Source: Bacteroidia bacterium | Lineage (GTDB): Bacteria > Planctomycetota > Phycisphaerae > Phycisphaerales > SM1A02 | Direction: 5' to 3' | Assembly (NCBI GenBank): GCA_030054235.1 | Contig: JASGCG010000007.1 | Coordinates: 1-15,673 of the forward strand | Length of the DNA stretch: 15,673 bases | Shown: positions 1 to 7,754 of the stretch, piece after piece | Layout of the letters: each line of letters begins with the position of its first letter | Position numbering within the stretch: the first letter of the stretch is position 1 | Translations under genes and position numbers: made by a program | The notes under the pieces: model-generated | The model's input: the letters and a program-made list of their open reading frames with translations, nothing else | Database searches by the model: none | What the model was told of the DNA's origin: nothing

Positions 1-871
1 GGTCGATGATCGGCACCACCGTGTGCAGCCGGCTGCGTGCAGCCCGGCCGGTGTCCTCACGACCGAGCATGTCCTCGACCGGCACGATGCCCTGGTTGCG
101 GATCGACGCGGGCGACCACGTCAACGGTGCGGACCAGGCCTCGATCCATGGCATCGCGGGGACCTGCGCCGCCGTGTCAGGCGCGATCTCGCCGAGCACG
201 ACACGCTGTGCACGCGCGCTCGGCTCACCCATGGCACGGATCGCCTCGACGAGCGACGGCGCCACGCCCGGCACGGCCGCGAGGTCCGCCGACGATGCGA
301 TCCACGCGGTGCGGTCCCCTGCCGTCCACGCCGCCAGCGCCTCGAGCGCATGGCGCGGTGCAGGATCGAGCGCAGCCGAAGGGTGCATCGATGCCCGACG
401 CAGCCACGCGATGGCTTCGTCGGCGCGAGCCTCTTGGAGCGCGCGGCCAGCCAGCCGCAGCATGGCGTGCAGCCCGGCATCGGTGGCAGCGAAGCGCGTG
501 GCCACCTCGATCCATCGCTCCTGCGCCAACCACTCCCGCGCCTGCGCGCTGACCTCGTTGCGGTACCGCTCGAGCACCGCGGGCTGGGACGCCAGCAGCG
601 CCGCGACCTGATCGGCCACGCCCTGGTAGACGCCGGGCTGCTTGGTCTGCACGAGCTTGTCGGCGAGGTCACGGAGGAGCTCTGCGGCCAAGCGCGCGCT
701 CTCGCCGGGATTGGTCGACGCCTGCTCGTCGGCACGCAGCAGGAGCTCCGCGGCCGTCGGCGAATCCGCCACGGTCGGAATGATCACGGACTGCTGGGCG
801 TGCGTGGCGCGGCTGGCCGCCGTGGCCACCGCGAAGCACGCGGCAAGGATCGACGCACGTCCACGATGCAT
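1..871 (-). CDS. Secreted protein, N-terminal part; likely planctomycetal PQQ-type beta-propeller protein (partial)
   Basis: The frame is open from an ATG at 871 and runs off the left edge without a stop, giving 290 residues. Residues 1-25 look like a signal peptide (basic MHRGR start, short Ala-rich core, THA before QQ), so the product is probably exported. A LAAC sequence at 9-12 resembles a lipobox but sits too near the N-terminus to be convincing. The following 200 residues are Ala- and Arg-rich helices. Their pattern (a helix ending in 'LASQPAVLERYRNEV', then 'AREWLAQERWIEVATRFAAT', then 'RLAGRALQEARADEAIAWL') resembles the helical, TPR-like region that precedes PQQ/BamB-type propellers in many planctomycete proteins. 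The propeller itself would lie outside the window, so that part is inference. It is divergent from the lipoprotein gene at 923, with 51 bp between starts. Confidence 0.72.
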   Translation of the reverse strand, partial: MHRGRASILAACFAVATAASRATHAQQSVIIPTVADSPTAAELLLRADEQASTNPGESARLAAELLRDLADKLVQTKQPGVYQGVADQVAALLASQPAVLERYRNEVSAQAREWLAQERWIEVATRFAATDAGLHAMLRLAGRALQEARADEAIAWLRRASMHPSAALDPAPRHALEALAAWTAGDRTAWIASSADLAAVPGVAPSLVEAIRAMGEPSARAQRVVLGEIAPDTAAQVPAMPWIEAWSAPLTWSPASIRNQGIVPVEDMLGREDTGRAARSRLHTVVPIID

Positions 872-877
872 GAGTCG

Positions 878-883
878 ATGGTA
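878..883 (-). promoter_or_regulatory. Putative -10 hexamer (TACCAT) for the secreted protein gene
   Basis: Read on the minus strand, TACCAT ends 6 bases before the ATG at 871. It fits the TANNNT pattern seen before the other transcription-unit starts here. No -35-like hexamer is visible at the usual distance and no Shine-Dalgarno sequence precedes the start, which suggests a leaderless message. Confidence 0.4.
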
Positions 884-909
884 CGCCCCGTGCGCTCGGG
901 CGCCGCGTG

Positions 910-915
910 TAGAGT
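910..915 (+). promoter_or_regulatory. Putative -10 hexamer (TAGAGT) for the lipoprotein gene
   Basis: TAGAGT ends 7 bases before the ATG at 923, too close for a normal leader with a ribosome binding site. The same hexamer precedes the glmM-like gene. No -35-like sequence is visible. Confidence 0.45.
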
Positions 916-922
916 CTCCTGC

Positions 923-1399
923 ATGCGACTGACCGCCCGCCATGCGATGGCCGTTCCCGTGCTCCTGGCCGCCTGTGGCACGGCACCCCGAGTCGAGATC
1001 GTGGAGGCCGTCCCCGTCGCCACGATCGGCACTGAGCAGGAGTGGGCGCTCGTCGTTCGCGTGCACAACCCGAAGGATGCCCAACTCGTGCTCGATGGCT
1101 GGACGCTCGATGCTGGCGGCCGCCGGATCGAGTGGGTCGCCACACGGACCGTGCCCCCGCGCGAGATGATCCAGGAATCGCTCCCCGTGGTCCTGCCGTC
1201 ATCGGTCGGCGCGTGGTCCGTGAGCGGCGAACTCTCCTACGTCGCACCGGGTCGACTGAACGACATCCTCTTCGACTCAGGCTTCAGCCGGCCCAGCGTG
1301 TCGTTCGCAGGCACGCCGACGATCAAGGCGGCCGGCGACGCACCGGCACCGACGGCCGTCGACGGAACCATGCCTGACCTGAAGGTGCCCGCGCGCTGA
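923..1399 (+). CDS. Small lipoprotein, possibly with a LEA type 2 (LEA14-like) domain
   Basis: The product has 158 residues. The ATG at 923 was chosen because it gives a good lipoprotein signal: MRLTAR, a hydrophobic stretch, then the lipobox LAAC with the lipid-modified Cys at 18. The frame stays open upstream, but that part overlaps the divergent gene and reads like antisense. After the Cys comes a beta-rich domain (about residues 24-120) with 'VVRVHNPKDAQLVLDGWTLD', a later 'VPPREM' turn and alternating hydrophobic strands. This is the general layout of LEA type 2 domains, in which an N-P pair is typical; I base this on pattern only. The last 30 residues are Ala/Pro-rich and probably disordered. 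It should be an envelope-anchored protein of unknown role. It is convergent with ppk1, with 66 bp between stops. I see no clear terminator there, only GC-rich sequence without a T-run. Confidence 0.75.
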   Translation: MRLTARHAMAVPVLLAACGTAPRVEIVEAVPVATIGTEQEWALVVRVHNPKDAQLVLDGWTLDAGGRRIEWVATRTVPPREMIQESLPVVLPSSVGAWSVSGELSYVAPGRLNDILFDSGFSRPSVSFAGTPTIKAAGDAPAPTAVDGTMPDLKVPAR

Positions 1400-1465
1400 G
1401 GATCCACGGTCGCGCGCAGCCATCGCACGCGCAGGTCCAACCGCCGCGCGCGCAGTGCCGATCGT

Positions 1466-3613
1466 TCAGGGACTGGTGCGTTCGTCACCGCCGTGACGAC
1501 GCATGAACTCGGCACGAGCGTCGTCCATGAGCCGCTGGTGGAGCCCGAGCATGGATGGATCCCCCGCATCCACGCCATCGTGGGACACCGGATCGAACAC
1601 GCCATCGGGCCGCATCATCCACGACTGCCTGCGGTCCTCGAGGCAGTACGACAGGATCTTCCAGAGATGCCGGCGGTGCGCCGGGAGCTCGATCGGCGTG
1701 GCCGCCTCGACGCGGGTGTTGAGGTTGCGGTACATCCAGTCGGCGCTGCCGATGAAGTAGTGCCCCTTGAGCGGATCCGCGTGGCCGCCTCCGAAGTAGA
1801 AGATGCGGCTGTGCTCGAGGAAGCGACCGATGATCGAACGCACGCGAACGTTTGGGGAGAGGCCGTCGACGCCCGGGCGCAGGCAGCAGAAGCCGCGCAC
1901 GACCAGATCGACCTGCACTCCGGCGCGACCGGCGGCGTAGAGCGCATCCATCACGGTGCGGTCCTCGAGCTGGTTCATCTTCGCGATGATCCGCCCGGTG
2001 CCGCCCTTCTGCTGGATGGCGACCTCGCGCTCGATCAGGTCGAGGAACGAGCGCTTCATCGTGGTCGGCGCGACCAGGAGCTTGTGGAACTGCGCCTGCA
2101 GCGAGCGCCCCGTCATGTAGTTGAAGAGCCCGACCAGGTCCTCGGTGATCGCGGGATCGCAGGTCAGGATGCCAAGGTCCTCGTAGAGCCTTGCGGTCTT
2201 GCTGTTGTAGTTGCCCGTGCCGATGTGGCCGTAGCAGCGGATCGACTGGCCTTCCTGGCGCACGACGAGGCTCGTCTTCGTGTGGGTCTTCAGGCCGATC
2301 ACCCCGTACGCCACGTGCACGCCCGCCTGCTCGAGCTTCTTCGCCCACTCGATGTTGCGGGCCTCGTCGAAGCGGGCGCGCACCTCGACGAGCACCGCGA
2401 CCTGCTTGCCGGCCTCGGCGGCGCGGATCAGGCTGGCGATGAATGGGCTGTCTCCGCTCGTGCGGTACAGGCTCTGCTTGATGCACAGGACCTTCGGATC
2501 GCGCGAAGCCTGCTCGATGAACCGCTCGACGCTGTCGTTGAAGCTCTCGTACGGATGGTGCAGCAGCAGATCGCCCTGGCGGATGCGGGCGAAGATGTCG
2601 GCTTCGTCATCCTCGAGGCCGGCCGGCGGGAGCGGCGACCACTTGCTGAACTTGTGCTGAGGGAGGTCAAGGTCCGCTACGGCGTTGAGCATGCCGTAGT
2701 CGATGAGGCCGTCGACCTCGTAGATATCCTCGGGACCGAGCTGCAGTTCCTCCATGAGGAAGCGCAGGATGCGCGGGCTGGCGCCGGGCACCACCTCGAG
2801 CCGCACCACTTCCGCGAAGCGACGCTTCTTGAGCTTCTGCTCGACCGCCTGCAGCAGGTCCTCGGGATCGCTCTGGTCGGTCTCGAGCTCGGCGTCGCGC
2901 GTGACACGGAACGGCATGACCTGCAGGATCTCCATGCCCGGAAAGAGGTCATCGAGGTTGTGCCGGATGATGTCGAGCACGGGCACGTAGCGGCGGCCGG
3001 GCTCGAGTTCGTAGAGGCGCGTGGGAACGTCCGGCACCTTCACGCGCGCGAAGAGGGCCTCGTTCTCGCCGGGGCGGCGCAGCACCAGCCCCAGCGACAC
3101 GCTCATGTTCGAGATGAACGGGAAACGGTGCCCGGAGTCGATCGCCAGCGGCGTGAGGATCGGGAAGACCGTTCGGCGGAACCAGGCCTCGGCCTGGGCC
3201 CGCTCCATGGCATCGAGCTCTTCCCACGACATCACGCGGATGCCGGACTCGCGCAGCGCGGGGCGGACCATGTCCCGCCAGCACGAACTCTGCTGGCGCG
3301 AGAGCTCGTGCACCTTCTCACGCACCGCATGGAGCAGGGTCGCGGGCGTGAGCGGCTCGTAGGCGGGTTGCGTCTCGCCGGTCTCGACGGCGTGGCGGAT
3401 GCCGCCCACGCGCTTCATGAAGAACTCGTCGAGGTTGTTGGAATAGATCGTGAGGAAACGCACGCGCTCAAGCAGCGGCGTGCGGGCATCGAGCGCCATA
3501 TGCAGCACGCGCCGGTTGAACTCGAGCCACGCGAGGTCGCGGCAAAGGAACCGTTCGGGGCTCGTGAGGATCGGCGGGCCTGCCGATGCCGGCTTCTTGC
3601 GGGTGGTGGGCAT
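1466..3613 (-). CDS. ppk1: Polyphosphate kinase (PPK1)
   Basis: The product has 715 residues, the usual PPK1 length. PPK1 reversibly transfers the gamma phosphate of ATP to polyphosphate through a phosphohistidine. The N-domain starts with 'FLCRDLAWLEFNRRVL' (22-37) and includes 'YSNNLDEFF' (57-65). The head domain spans about 130-330. The first catalytic C-domain carries 'KQSLYR' (379-384), 'VRARFDE' (411-417) and 'GLKTHTK' with H444, which aligns with the autophosphorylated His of the family, then 'HIGTGNYN' (463-470). The second carries 'EHSRIFYF' with H601. All key motifs look intact. The ATG at 3613 lies one base after the stop of the upstream PTPS gene (TGA-C-ATG), so the two are probably co-transcribed and translationally coupled. 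phoU elsewhere in the window also belongs to phosphate physiology but is in a different unit. Confidence 0.97.
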   Translation of the reverse strand: MPTTRKKPASAGPPILTSPERFLCRDLAWLEFNRRVLHMALDARTPLLERVRFLTIYSNNLDEFFMKRVGGIRHAVETGETQPAYEPLTPATLLHAVREKVHELSRQQSSCWRDMVRPALRESGIRVMSWEELDAMERAQAEAWFRRTVFPILTPLAIDSGHRFPFISNMSVSLGLVLRRPGENEALFARVKVPDVPTRLYELEPGRRYVPVLDIIRHNLDDLFPGMEILQVMPFRVTRDAELETDQSDPEDLLQAVEQKLKKRRFAEVVRLEVVPGASPRILRFLMEELQLGPEDIYEVDGLIDYGMLNAVADLDLPQHKFSKWSPLPPAGLEDDEADIFARIRQGDLLLHHPYESFNDSVERFIEQASRDPKVLCIKQSLYRTSGDSPFIASLIRAAEAGKQVAVLVEVRARFDEARNIEWAKKLEQAGVHVAYGVIGLKTHTKTSLVVRQEGQSIRCYGHIGTGNYNSKTARLYEDLGILTCDPAITEDLVGLFNYMTGRSLQAQFHKLLVAPTTMKRSFLDLIEREVAIQQKGGTGRIIAKMNQLEDRTVMDALYAAGRAGVQVDLVVRGFCCLRPGVDGLSPNVRVRSIIGRFLEHSRIFYFGGGHADPLKGHYFIGSADWMYRNLNTRVEAATPIELPAHRRHLWKILSYCLEDRRQSWMMRPDGVFDPVSHDGVDAGDPSMLGLHQRLMDDARAEFMRRHGGDERTSP

Positions 3614-3614
3614 G

Positions 3615-3986
3615 TCAGTCGTGCCTTGGGTGGTAGTGGGCGGCGCAGCCGGGCGCCTCGGTCAGGCGCACGCGCACCACGCGCACGCCGGCGGGCAGCC
3701 GCGCAGCAGTCGCCTCGGCGATGTGCTTGGCGACGAGCTCCGCGGACGGGTTGACCCGATCGAACGGCGGCGTCTGGTTCAGGTTGCTGCTCTGGAACGG
3801 TCGGATGACGTCATCGACGACGGCCTGCACGGCGTGGAAGTCGCACAGCAGGCCGTCATCATCGAGGCCATCGGCCGTGACCACGAGTTCGAGGTTCCAG
3901 TCGTGGCCATGCAGCGGTTCACGCTCGCCGCGCATGACGATCGCATGCGCTGCCGAAAACACCCGCTGGACGCTCAGTTCGAACAT
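3615..3986 (-). CDS. 6-pyruvoyltetrahydropterin synthase family protein, PTPS-III type (FolB replacement)
   Basis: The 123-residue product matches the PTPS/QueD family. Zinc ligands are H14 ('FSAAHAI'), H26 and H28 ('LHGHDW'), and the C-terminal 'TEAPGCAAHY' supplies the conserved Glu. PTPS and QueD enzymes have a catalytic Cys before the HGH (CxxxHGH). Here there is no Cys; the segment reads E-P-L-H-G-H with E23, which matches the ExxHGH motif of PTPS-III. PTPS-III proteins of Plasmodium and of bacteria lacking folB, planctomycetes among them, make 6-hydroxymethyl-dihydropterin from dihydroneopterin triphosphate for folate synthesis. The family call is firm and the subtype rests on that motif. 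The main alternative is a queuosine QueD, which the missing Cys argues against. The gene heads a two-gene unit with ppk1 and is divergent from the glmM-like gene, 99 bp away. Confidence 0.88.
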   Translation of the reverse strand: MFELSVQRVFSAAHAIVMRGEREPLHGHDWNLELVVTADGLDDDGLLCDFHAVQAVVDDVIRPFQSSNLNQTPPFDRVNPSAELVAKHIAEATAARLPAGVRVVRVRLTEAPGCAAHYHPRHD

Positions 3987-3997
3987 GGAATCGAGCG

Positions 3998-4003
3998 AGT
4001 ATA
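3998..4003 (-). promoter_or_regulatory. Putative -10 hexamer (TATACT) for the PTPS-III and ppk1 unit
   Basis: TATACT on the minus strand ends 11 bases before the ATG at 3986 and is close to the TATAAT consensus. I see no good -35 hexamer 16-18 bases upstream. Any leader would be only a few bases long. Confidence 0.45.
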
Positions 4004-4071
4004 GCGATGCGGCCTTTGCATTCCGTGCGGTTCCCAGCGCATCTGCGGCGCCCGTGTCGTGCTGCGTTCGC

Positions 4072-4077
4072 TAGAGT
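4072..4077 (+). promoter_or_regulatory. Putative -10 hexamer (TAGAGT) for the glmM-like gene
   Basis: TAGAGT (preceded by C, making a CTAG) ends 8 bases before the ATG at 4086. It supports this ATG over the in-frame upstream ATG at 4059, which would lie before the hexamer. Confidence 0.45.
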
Positions 4078-4085
4078 CCGGCACC

Positions 4086-5477
4086 ATGACAGCGCACGAA
4101 GCCCCCTTGATGCTGAGCGTGAGCGGTGCCCGAGGCATCGTCGGCACGACCATGACCCCCGAGGTCGCCGCCGCCTATGCGGGCGCGTTCGGGTCCTTCC
4201 TCCGCGCGACCACCGGCAAGGCGCGACCTCGCGTGGCCGTGGGGCTTGATGGACGCATCAGCGGACCGCCGCTTGCGGCCGCGGCGATCGGCGGCCTGAC
4301 GGCCACGGGCTGCGACGTGATCGAGCTCGGCGTGGCCATGACGCCGTCGGTCGGCGTGATGATCAGCCACCACCGCGCCGATGGCGGGCTCGCCATCACG
4401 GCGAGCCACAACCCCATCGAATGGAACGGCATCAAGTGCCTGGACGGTGACGGCCTTGCGCCCCCGCCGGCGATCGCGAAGGAGATCGTCGATCGGTTCA
4501 AGCAGCGTCGCATCGATTGGTGCGGACCACTCGAGACCGGTCGCGTGACGCAGGATCACACGTCGGCGCGGGTGCACTGCAACCGCGTGCTCGCGCAGGT
4601 CGACGCCGACGCGATCCGGTCGAGGCAGTTCGCCGTCGTCCTCGACAGCGTGAACGGCAGCGGATGCGAGGGCGGCCGCATGCTGCTCGAGGCGCTTGGC
4701 TGCCGGGTCACGCATCTCTTCGGCGAGCCGACCGGGGTCTTCGGGCACACGCCGGAACCGCTCGTGCAGAACCTGGTCGAGCTGGCGCGGACCACGGGCA
4801 GCACCCCCGGTGCAGCATGCGGCTTCGCGCAGGATCCAGACGCGGATCGCCTGGCGATCGTGGACGAGACCGGCCGATTCATCGGCGAGGAGTGCACGCT
4901 GGTGCTGGCCGCGCTGCGCATCCTGCAGCGCACGGGCGGCGGCGCGCTCGCCGCGAACCTGTCGACCAGCCGCATGATCGATGACGTCGCGGCGCGCTTC
5001 CCGGGCTCGCGCGTGGTGCGTACCGCCGTGGGCGAGGCGAACGTGGTGGCGGGCCTGCGATCGAGCGGCGGCATCTTCGGCGGCGAGGGCAACGGCGGCG
5101 TGATCCTGCCTAGCGTGTGCTGGGTGCGCGACTCGCTCAGCGCGATGGCGCTCGTTCTCGAACTGCTGGCGCACGAAGGCAAGCCGCTCTCGGCGATCGT
5201 GGCGTCGCCCCCCCGCTACGCGATGATCAAGCGCAAGATGGAGCTGGCCTCGGTCGGTGGCATGGCCGTGGTCGGGCCTGCGCTTGCCAAGGTCAAGGCG
5301 GCCTTCGCCAGTGAGCGCGTCAGCGATGTCGACGGCGTGCGCGTGGACTTCGCCGACGGCTGGGTCCACCTGCGGGCGAGCAACACCGAGCCCATCGTGC
5401 GCGTGATCGCCGAGGCGGCGACCGAGGCACGGGCGAACGAGCTCTGCGACCTCTGCCAGCGCGCCGCCGGCGTGTGA
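4086..5477 (+). CDS. glmM: Phosphoglucosamine mutase (alpha-D-phosphohexomutase family)
   Basis: The product has 463 residues. The family moves phosphate between C6 and C1 of a sugar; GlmM makes glucosamine-1-phosphate for UDP-GlcNAc. The four hallmark sites appear in order: the phosphoserine loop 'TASHNP' with S107, the Mg2+ loop 'DPDADR' (250-255), the sugar-binding loop 'GGEGNGG' (332-338) and the phosphate-binding loop 'RASNTEPIVR' (430-439). The N-terminal 'SVSGARGIVG' (11-20) is also typical. The GEGNGG form of the sugar loop is common in GlmM-type mutases, hence the call; phosphomannomutase/phosphoglucomutase activity cannot be excluded. The start at 4086 was preferred over 4059 because the domain begins right after it and a -10-like hexamer lies just upstream. 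The stop abuts the stop of the convergent kinase gene. A UAP1-like enzyme for a later step of the same pathway lies at 14078. Confidence 0.9.
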   Translation: MTAHEAPLMLSVSGARGIVGTTMTPEVAAAYAGAFGSFLRATTGKARPRVAVGLDGRISGPPLAAAAIGGLTATGCDVIELGVAMTPSVGVMISHHRADGGLAITASHNPIEWNGIKCLDGDGLAPPPAIAKEIVDRFKQRRIDWCGPLETGRVTQDHTSARVHCNRVLAQVDADAIRSRQFAVVLDSVNGSGCEGGRMLLEALGCRVTHLFGEPTGVFGHTPEPLVQNLVELARTTGSTPGAACGFAQDPDADRLAIVDETGRFIGEECTLVLAALRILQRTGGGALAANLSTSRMIDDVAARFPGSRVVRTAVGEANVVAGLRSSGGIFGGEGNGGVILPSVCWVRDSLSAMALVLELLAHEGKPLSAIVASPPRYAMIKRKMELASVGGMAVVGPALAKVKAAFASERVSDVDGVRVDFADGWVHLRASNTEPIVRVIAEAATEARANELCDLCQRAAGV

Positions 5478-7754
5478 TCAGGGGGCAATCCGACTCGGCA
5501 CGTCCAACCGCCGCTCGAACGACTCGGCGGCTGCAGCGTGGCCCTTGCCGGGCTCGGCCGCTTCCCACTCGCGGTGCAGGTCGCGCAGCGATTCCAGCAC
5601 CGTCAGCGTGTACTCGTGCGCGGGACCGTACGAGCGCTCGTAAATGCCGAGGGAACGATTGAACAGTCGGTCAGCCTCGGCCCGCTGGCCGCGGTGCCAG
5701 CGCACGATGGCCAGGTTGTTCTGGGCCTCGGCGACGTCGGGGTGATCGTTGCCCAGCAGCGACTCGCGCATGGCAAGCGACCGCGCGAGGAGGTCCTCGG
5801 CCTCATCCAGACGGTCCTCGGCAGCGAGGAGATCGCCGAGGTTGCCCATGCAGGCAGCCACGACCTCGTGAGGACCGTCGTACGCAGCGACGGCAATGGC
5901 CAGCGCGCGCCGGTGCAAGCCGATGGCTCGCTCCACATCGCCGAGCGCCGCGTGCACGAGCGCCACGTTGGCAAGGTTTCCCACGATGCCCGGGGCAGCG
6001 GCGCCCAGCGCCTGCTCGTTGATCTCAAGCGCCGACTCGAGCACGGGCAGAGCGGCGGACGCGGCATCCTGATCCAGGAGCGCCAGGCCCTGCTCGGTCA
6101 GCGCTGCTGCCACGCTCGGCGACGGTCCCTCGAGTTCGAGGAAGAGATCGGCCGACTGGCGCGACAACGCAGCCGCCCGCTGGGGTTCGCCCTGCCCGCG
6201 CAGCACACGTGCCAGCTCGAGGCGCAGCGCAGCCTCGCTCTCGGCGAACCCGGCAAGCTCACCGGCATCGAGCCGCCGAACCGCTCCATCGAGCGCATCG
6301 GTCAGCAAGACATCGGCGTCGCCGCCATCCATCGGGTTCGCGCCGGCGAGCGTCTGCGTCATGAACTCCATCACGCGCGTGGCGTCACGCTCGCGCCGTT
6401 CGGCCTGCGCGCGCTGCAGCGCGGCCTCGCGCCAGCCGACGAGCGACACGACCAGGCCGGCCACGAGCGCCAGCAGCACGGCGGATGCCGCCACGACGAT
6501 GCCGCGGTTGCGGCGTGCCCACTTGCGCACGCGGTACGCACGGCTTTCGGGCACGGCCAGCAGCGGGCGGCCACCGAGGTAGTTGCGCACGTCCAGCGCC
6601 AGGTCGCTTGCGCTGGCGTAGCGCTCCTCTCGGTCCTTGCGCATGGCCTTGAGCGGGATCAGCTCAAGCTCCGAGCGCAGCTGCCGGGCGAGTTCATCGA
6701 TGCGTCGGCGCATCGCGCGCTCCATGCGCTCGCGCGCCGCGGGGTCCTGCCGCGCCAGCGTCGTCAGCCGCGCGCTGGGCGAGGGCGGATCGACGTCACG
6801 GATCGTGCGCTGGATGTGCTGGAACCCCTGGGCGCGGAGCGCCTTGGGGTCAAACGGCGTGGTCCCGGCGAGGAGCTCGTAGAGCACCACGCCGAGCGCG
6901 AAGACATCGGCGCGCGTGTCGATGTCGGTTGCATCCGGCTCCGCCTGCTCAGGGCTCATGTACTCGGGCGTGCCGATCATCTGGCCGATGCCGGTGTGCG
7001 CCGACTGGTCAGCGAGCCGGGTCGACAGCGCCTTGGCGATGCCGAAGTCGATGACCTTGGCCACGGCACCTGCGCCCTCGACCTTGCTCACCAGGATGTT
7101 GCCCGGCTTGAGGTCGCGGTGGATGATGCCGCGCATGTGCGCGTGCTGCACCGCGTCGCAGACCTGGAGGAAGAGCTCGAGCCGCTCGTGCAGCCCCAGG
7201 TGGTGCCGGTCGCAGAACGCCGTGATCGGCTCGCCCTTCACGAATTCCATGGCGAACCAGGGCCGCCCTGCCGGCGTGACGCCGCCGTCGAGCACCTTGG
7301 CGATGTGCGGGTGATCCATCAGCGCGAGCGCTTGGCGCTCCTGCTCGAACCGTACGAGCACGCTCTCGGAATCCATGCCCGCGCGGATGAGCTTGAGCGC
7401 GACCTGCTGCACATACGGCTCGCGGCGCTCGGCGTGCCACACCGCACCGAAGCCGCCCTCGCCAAGGAGTTCAATCAGCGTGTACGGGCCGATCACCTCG
7501 CCCGGCTTCTCGCGCGCGGCGCGGATCGCCGCGGCGACCGAGTCGCGCAGCCCGACCGTGTCACCCGCACTCGTGGCTGGCTGCTGGGTGGTCGTAGCCA
7601 GCGTGGGCTGGTCGATGCCGCCTGCGGCGATCGTCTCGGCAGCGTGCAGCGGCGGAGCGTGATGACCCGTCGCATCGATGGCCGCATCGATCGTCGCATC
7701 GGTCGGCAGCGGCATGCGCTGGGGATCCTGCGGCGACCCCGGTCCCATGGTCAT
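5478..7754 (-). CDS. Membrane Ser/Thr protein kinase with C-terminal TPRs
   Basis: The product has 758 residues from the ATG at 7754, which overlaps the Nudix stop (ATGA). An in-frame ATG 51 bases upstream is less likely. Residues 1-85 are rich in Ala, Thr and Pro and probably disordered. The Hanks-type kinase domain follows: glycine loop 'GEGGFGAV' (98-105), Lys121 in 'VALK', catalytic 'HRDLKPGN' (212-219), 'DFG' (236-238) and 'GTPEYMSPEQA' (261-271). It looks catalytically complete. A basic stretch ('KWARRNRG') leads into one membrane helix at about 418-441, so the kinase is cytoplasmic. About 505-740 are TPR-like helical repeats (for example 'NLANVALVHAALGDVERAI' and 'NLGDLLAAEDRLDEAEDLL'). 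With the helix as drawn, the repeats would face the far side of the membrane and could sense a protein there. The architecture is common in planctomycetes; the substrate is unknown. Confidence 0.93.
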   Translation of the reverse strand: MTMGPGSPQDPQRMPLPTDATIDAAIDATGHHAPPLHAAETIAAGGIDQPTLATTTQQPATSAGDTVGLRDSVAAAIRAAREKPGEVIGPYTLIELLGEGGFGAVWHAERREPYVQQVALKLIRAGMDSESVLVRFEQERQALALMDHPHIAKVLDGGVTPAGRPWFAMEFVKGEPITAFCDRHHLGLHERLELFLQVCDAVQHAHMRGIIHRDLKPGNILVSKVEGAGAVAKVIDFGIAKALSTRLADQSAHTGIGQMIGTPEYMSPEQAEPDATDIDTRADVFALGVVLYELLAGTTPFDPKALRAQGFQHIQRTIRDVDPPSPSARLTTLARQDPAARERMERAMRRRIDELARQLRSELELIPLKAMRKDREERYASASDLALDVRNYLGGRPLLAVPESRAYRVRKWARRNRGIVVAASAVLLALVAGLVVSLVGWREAALQRAQAERRERDATRVMEFMTQTLAGANPMDGGDADVLLTDALDGAVRRLDAGELAGFAESEAALRLELARVLRGQGEPQRAAALSRQSADLFLELEGPSPSVAAALTEQGLALLDQDAASAALPVLESALEINEQALGAAAPGIVGNLANVALVHAALGDVERAIGLHRRALAIAVAAYDGPHEVVAACMGNLGDLLAAEDRLDEAEDLLARSLAMRESLLGNDHPDVAEAQNNLAIVRWHRGQRAEADRLFNRSLGIYERSYGPAHEYTLTVLESLRDLHREWEAAEPGKGHAAAAESFERRLDVPSRIAP

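Noticed and set aside
1400..1465. GC-rich 66-base gap between the lipoprotein gene and ppk1 as a possible bidirectional terminator
   Set aside because: It holds repeated CGCGCGCAG-like words but no clear hairpin followed by a T-run on either strand.
1493..3754. A 753-codon open frame on the plus strand covering all of ppk1
   Set aside because: It is the antisense of ppk1 in a GC-rich genome where stops are rare in that register. Its translation is rich in His, Arg, Asp and Glu with no domain, while ppk1 has every family motif.
4071..5369. A 432-codon minus-strand open frame opposite the glmM-like gene
   Set aside because: Antisense shadow of a gene with all four phosphohexomutase loops; its composition is His/Arg/Ala-rich without domain features.
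1435..5513. Twelve-base word GTCCAACCGCCG found at 1435-1446 and again at 5502-5513
   Set aside because: The second copy is inside coding sequence of the kinase tail and nothing flanks either copy in common; chance similarity in GC-rich DNA is enough.
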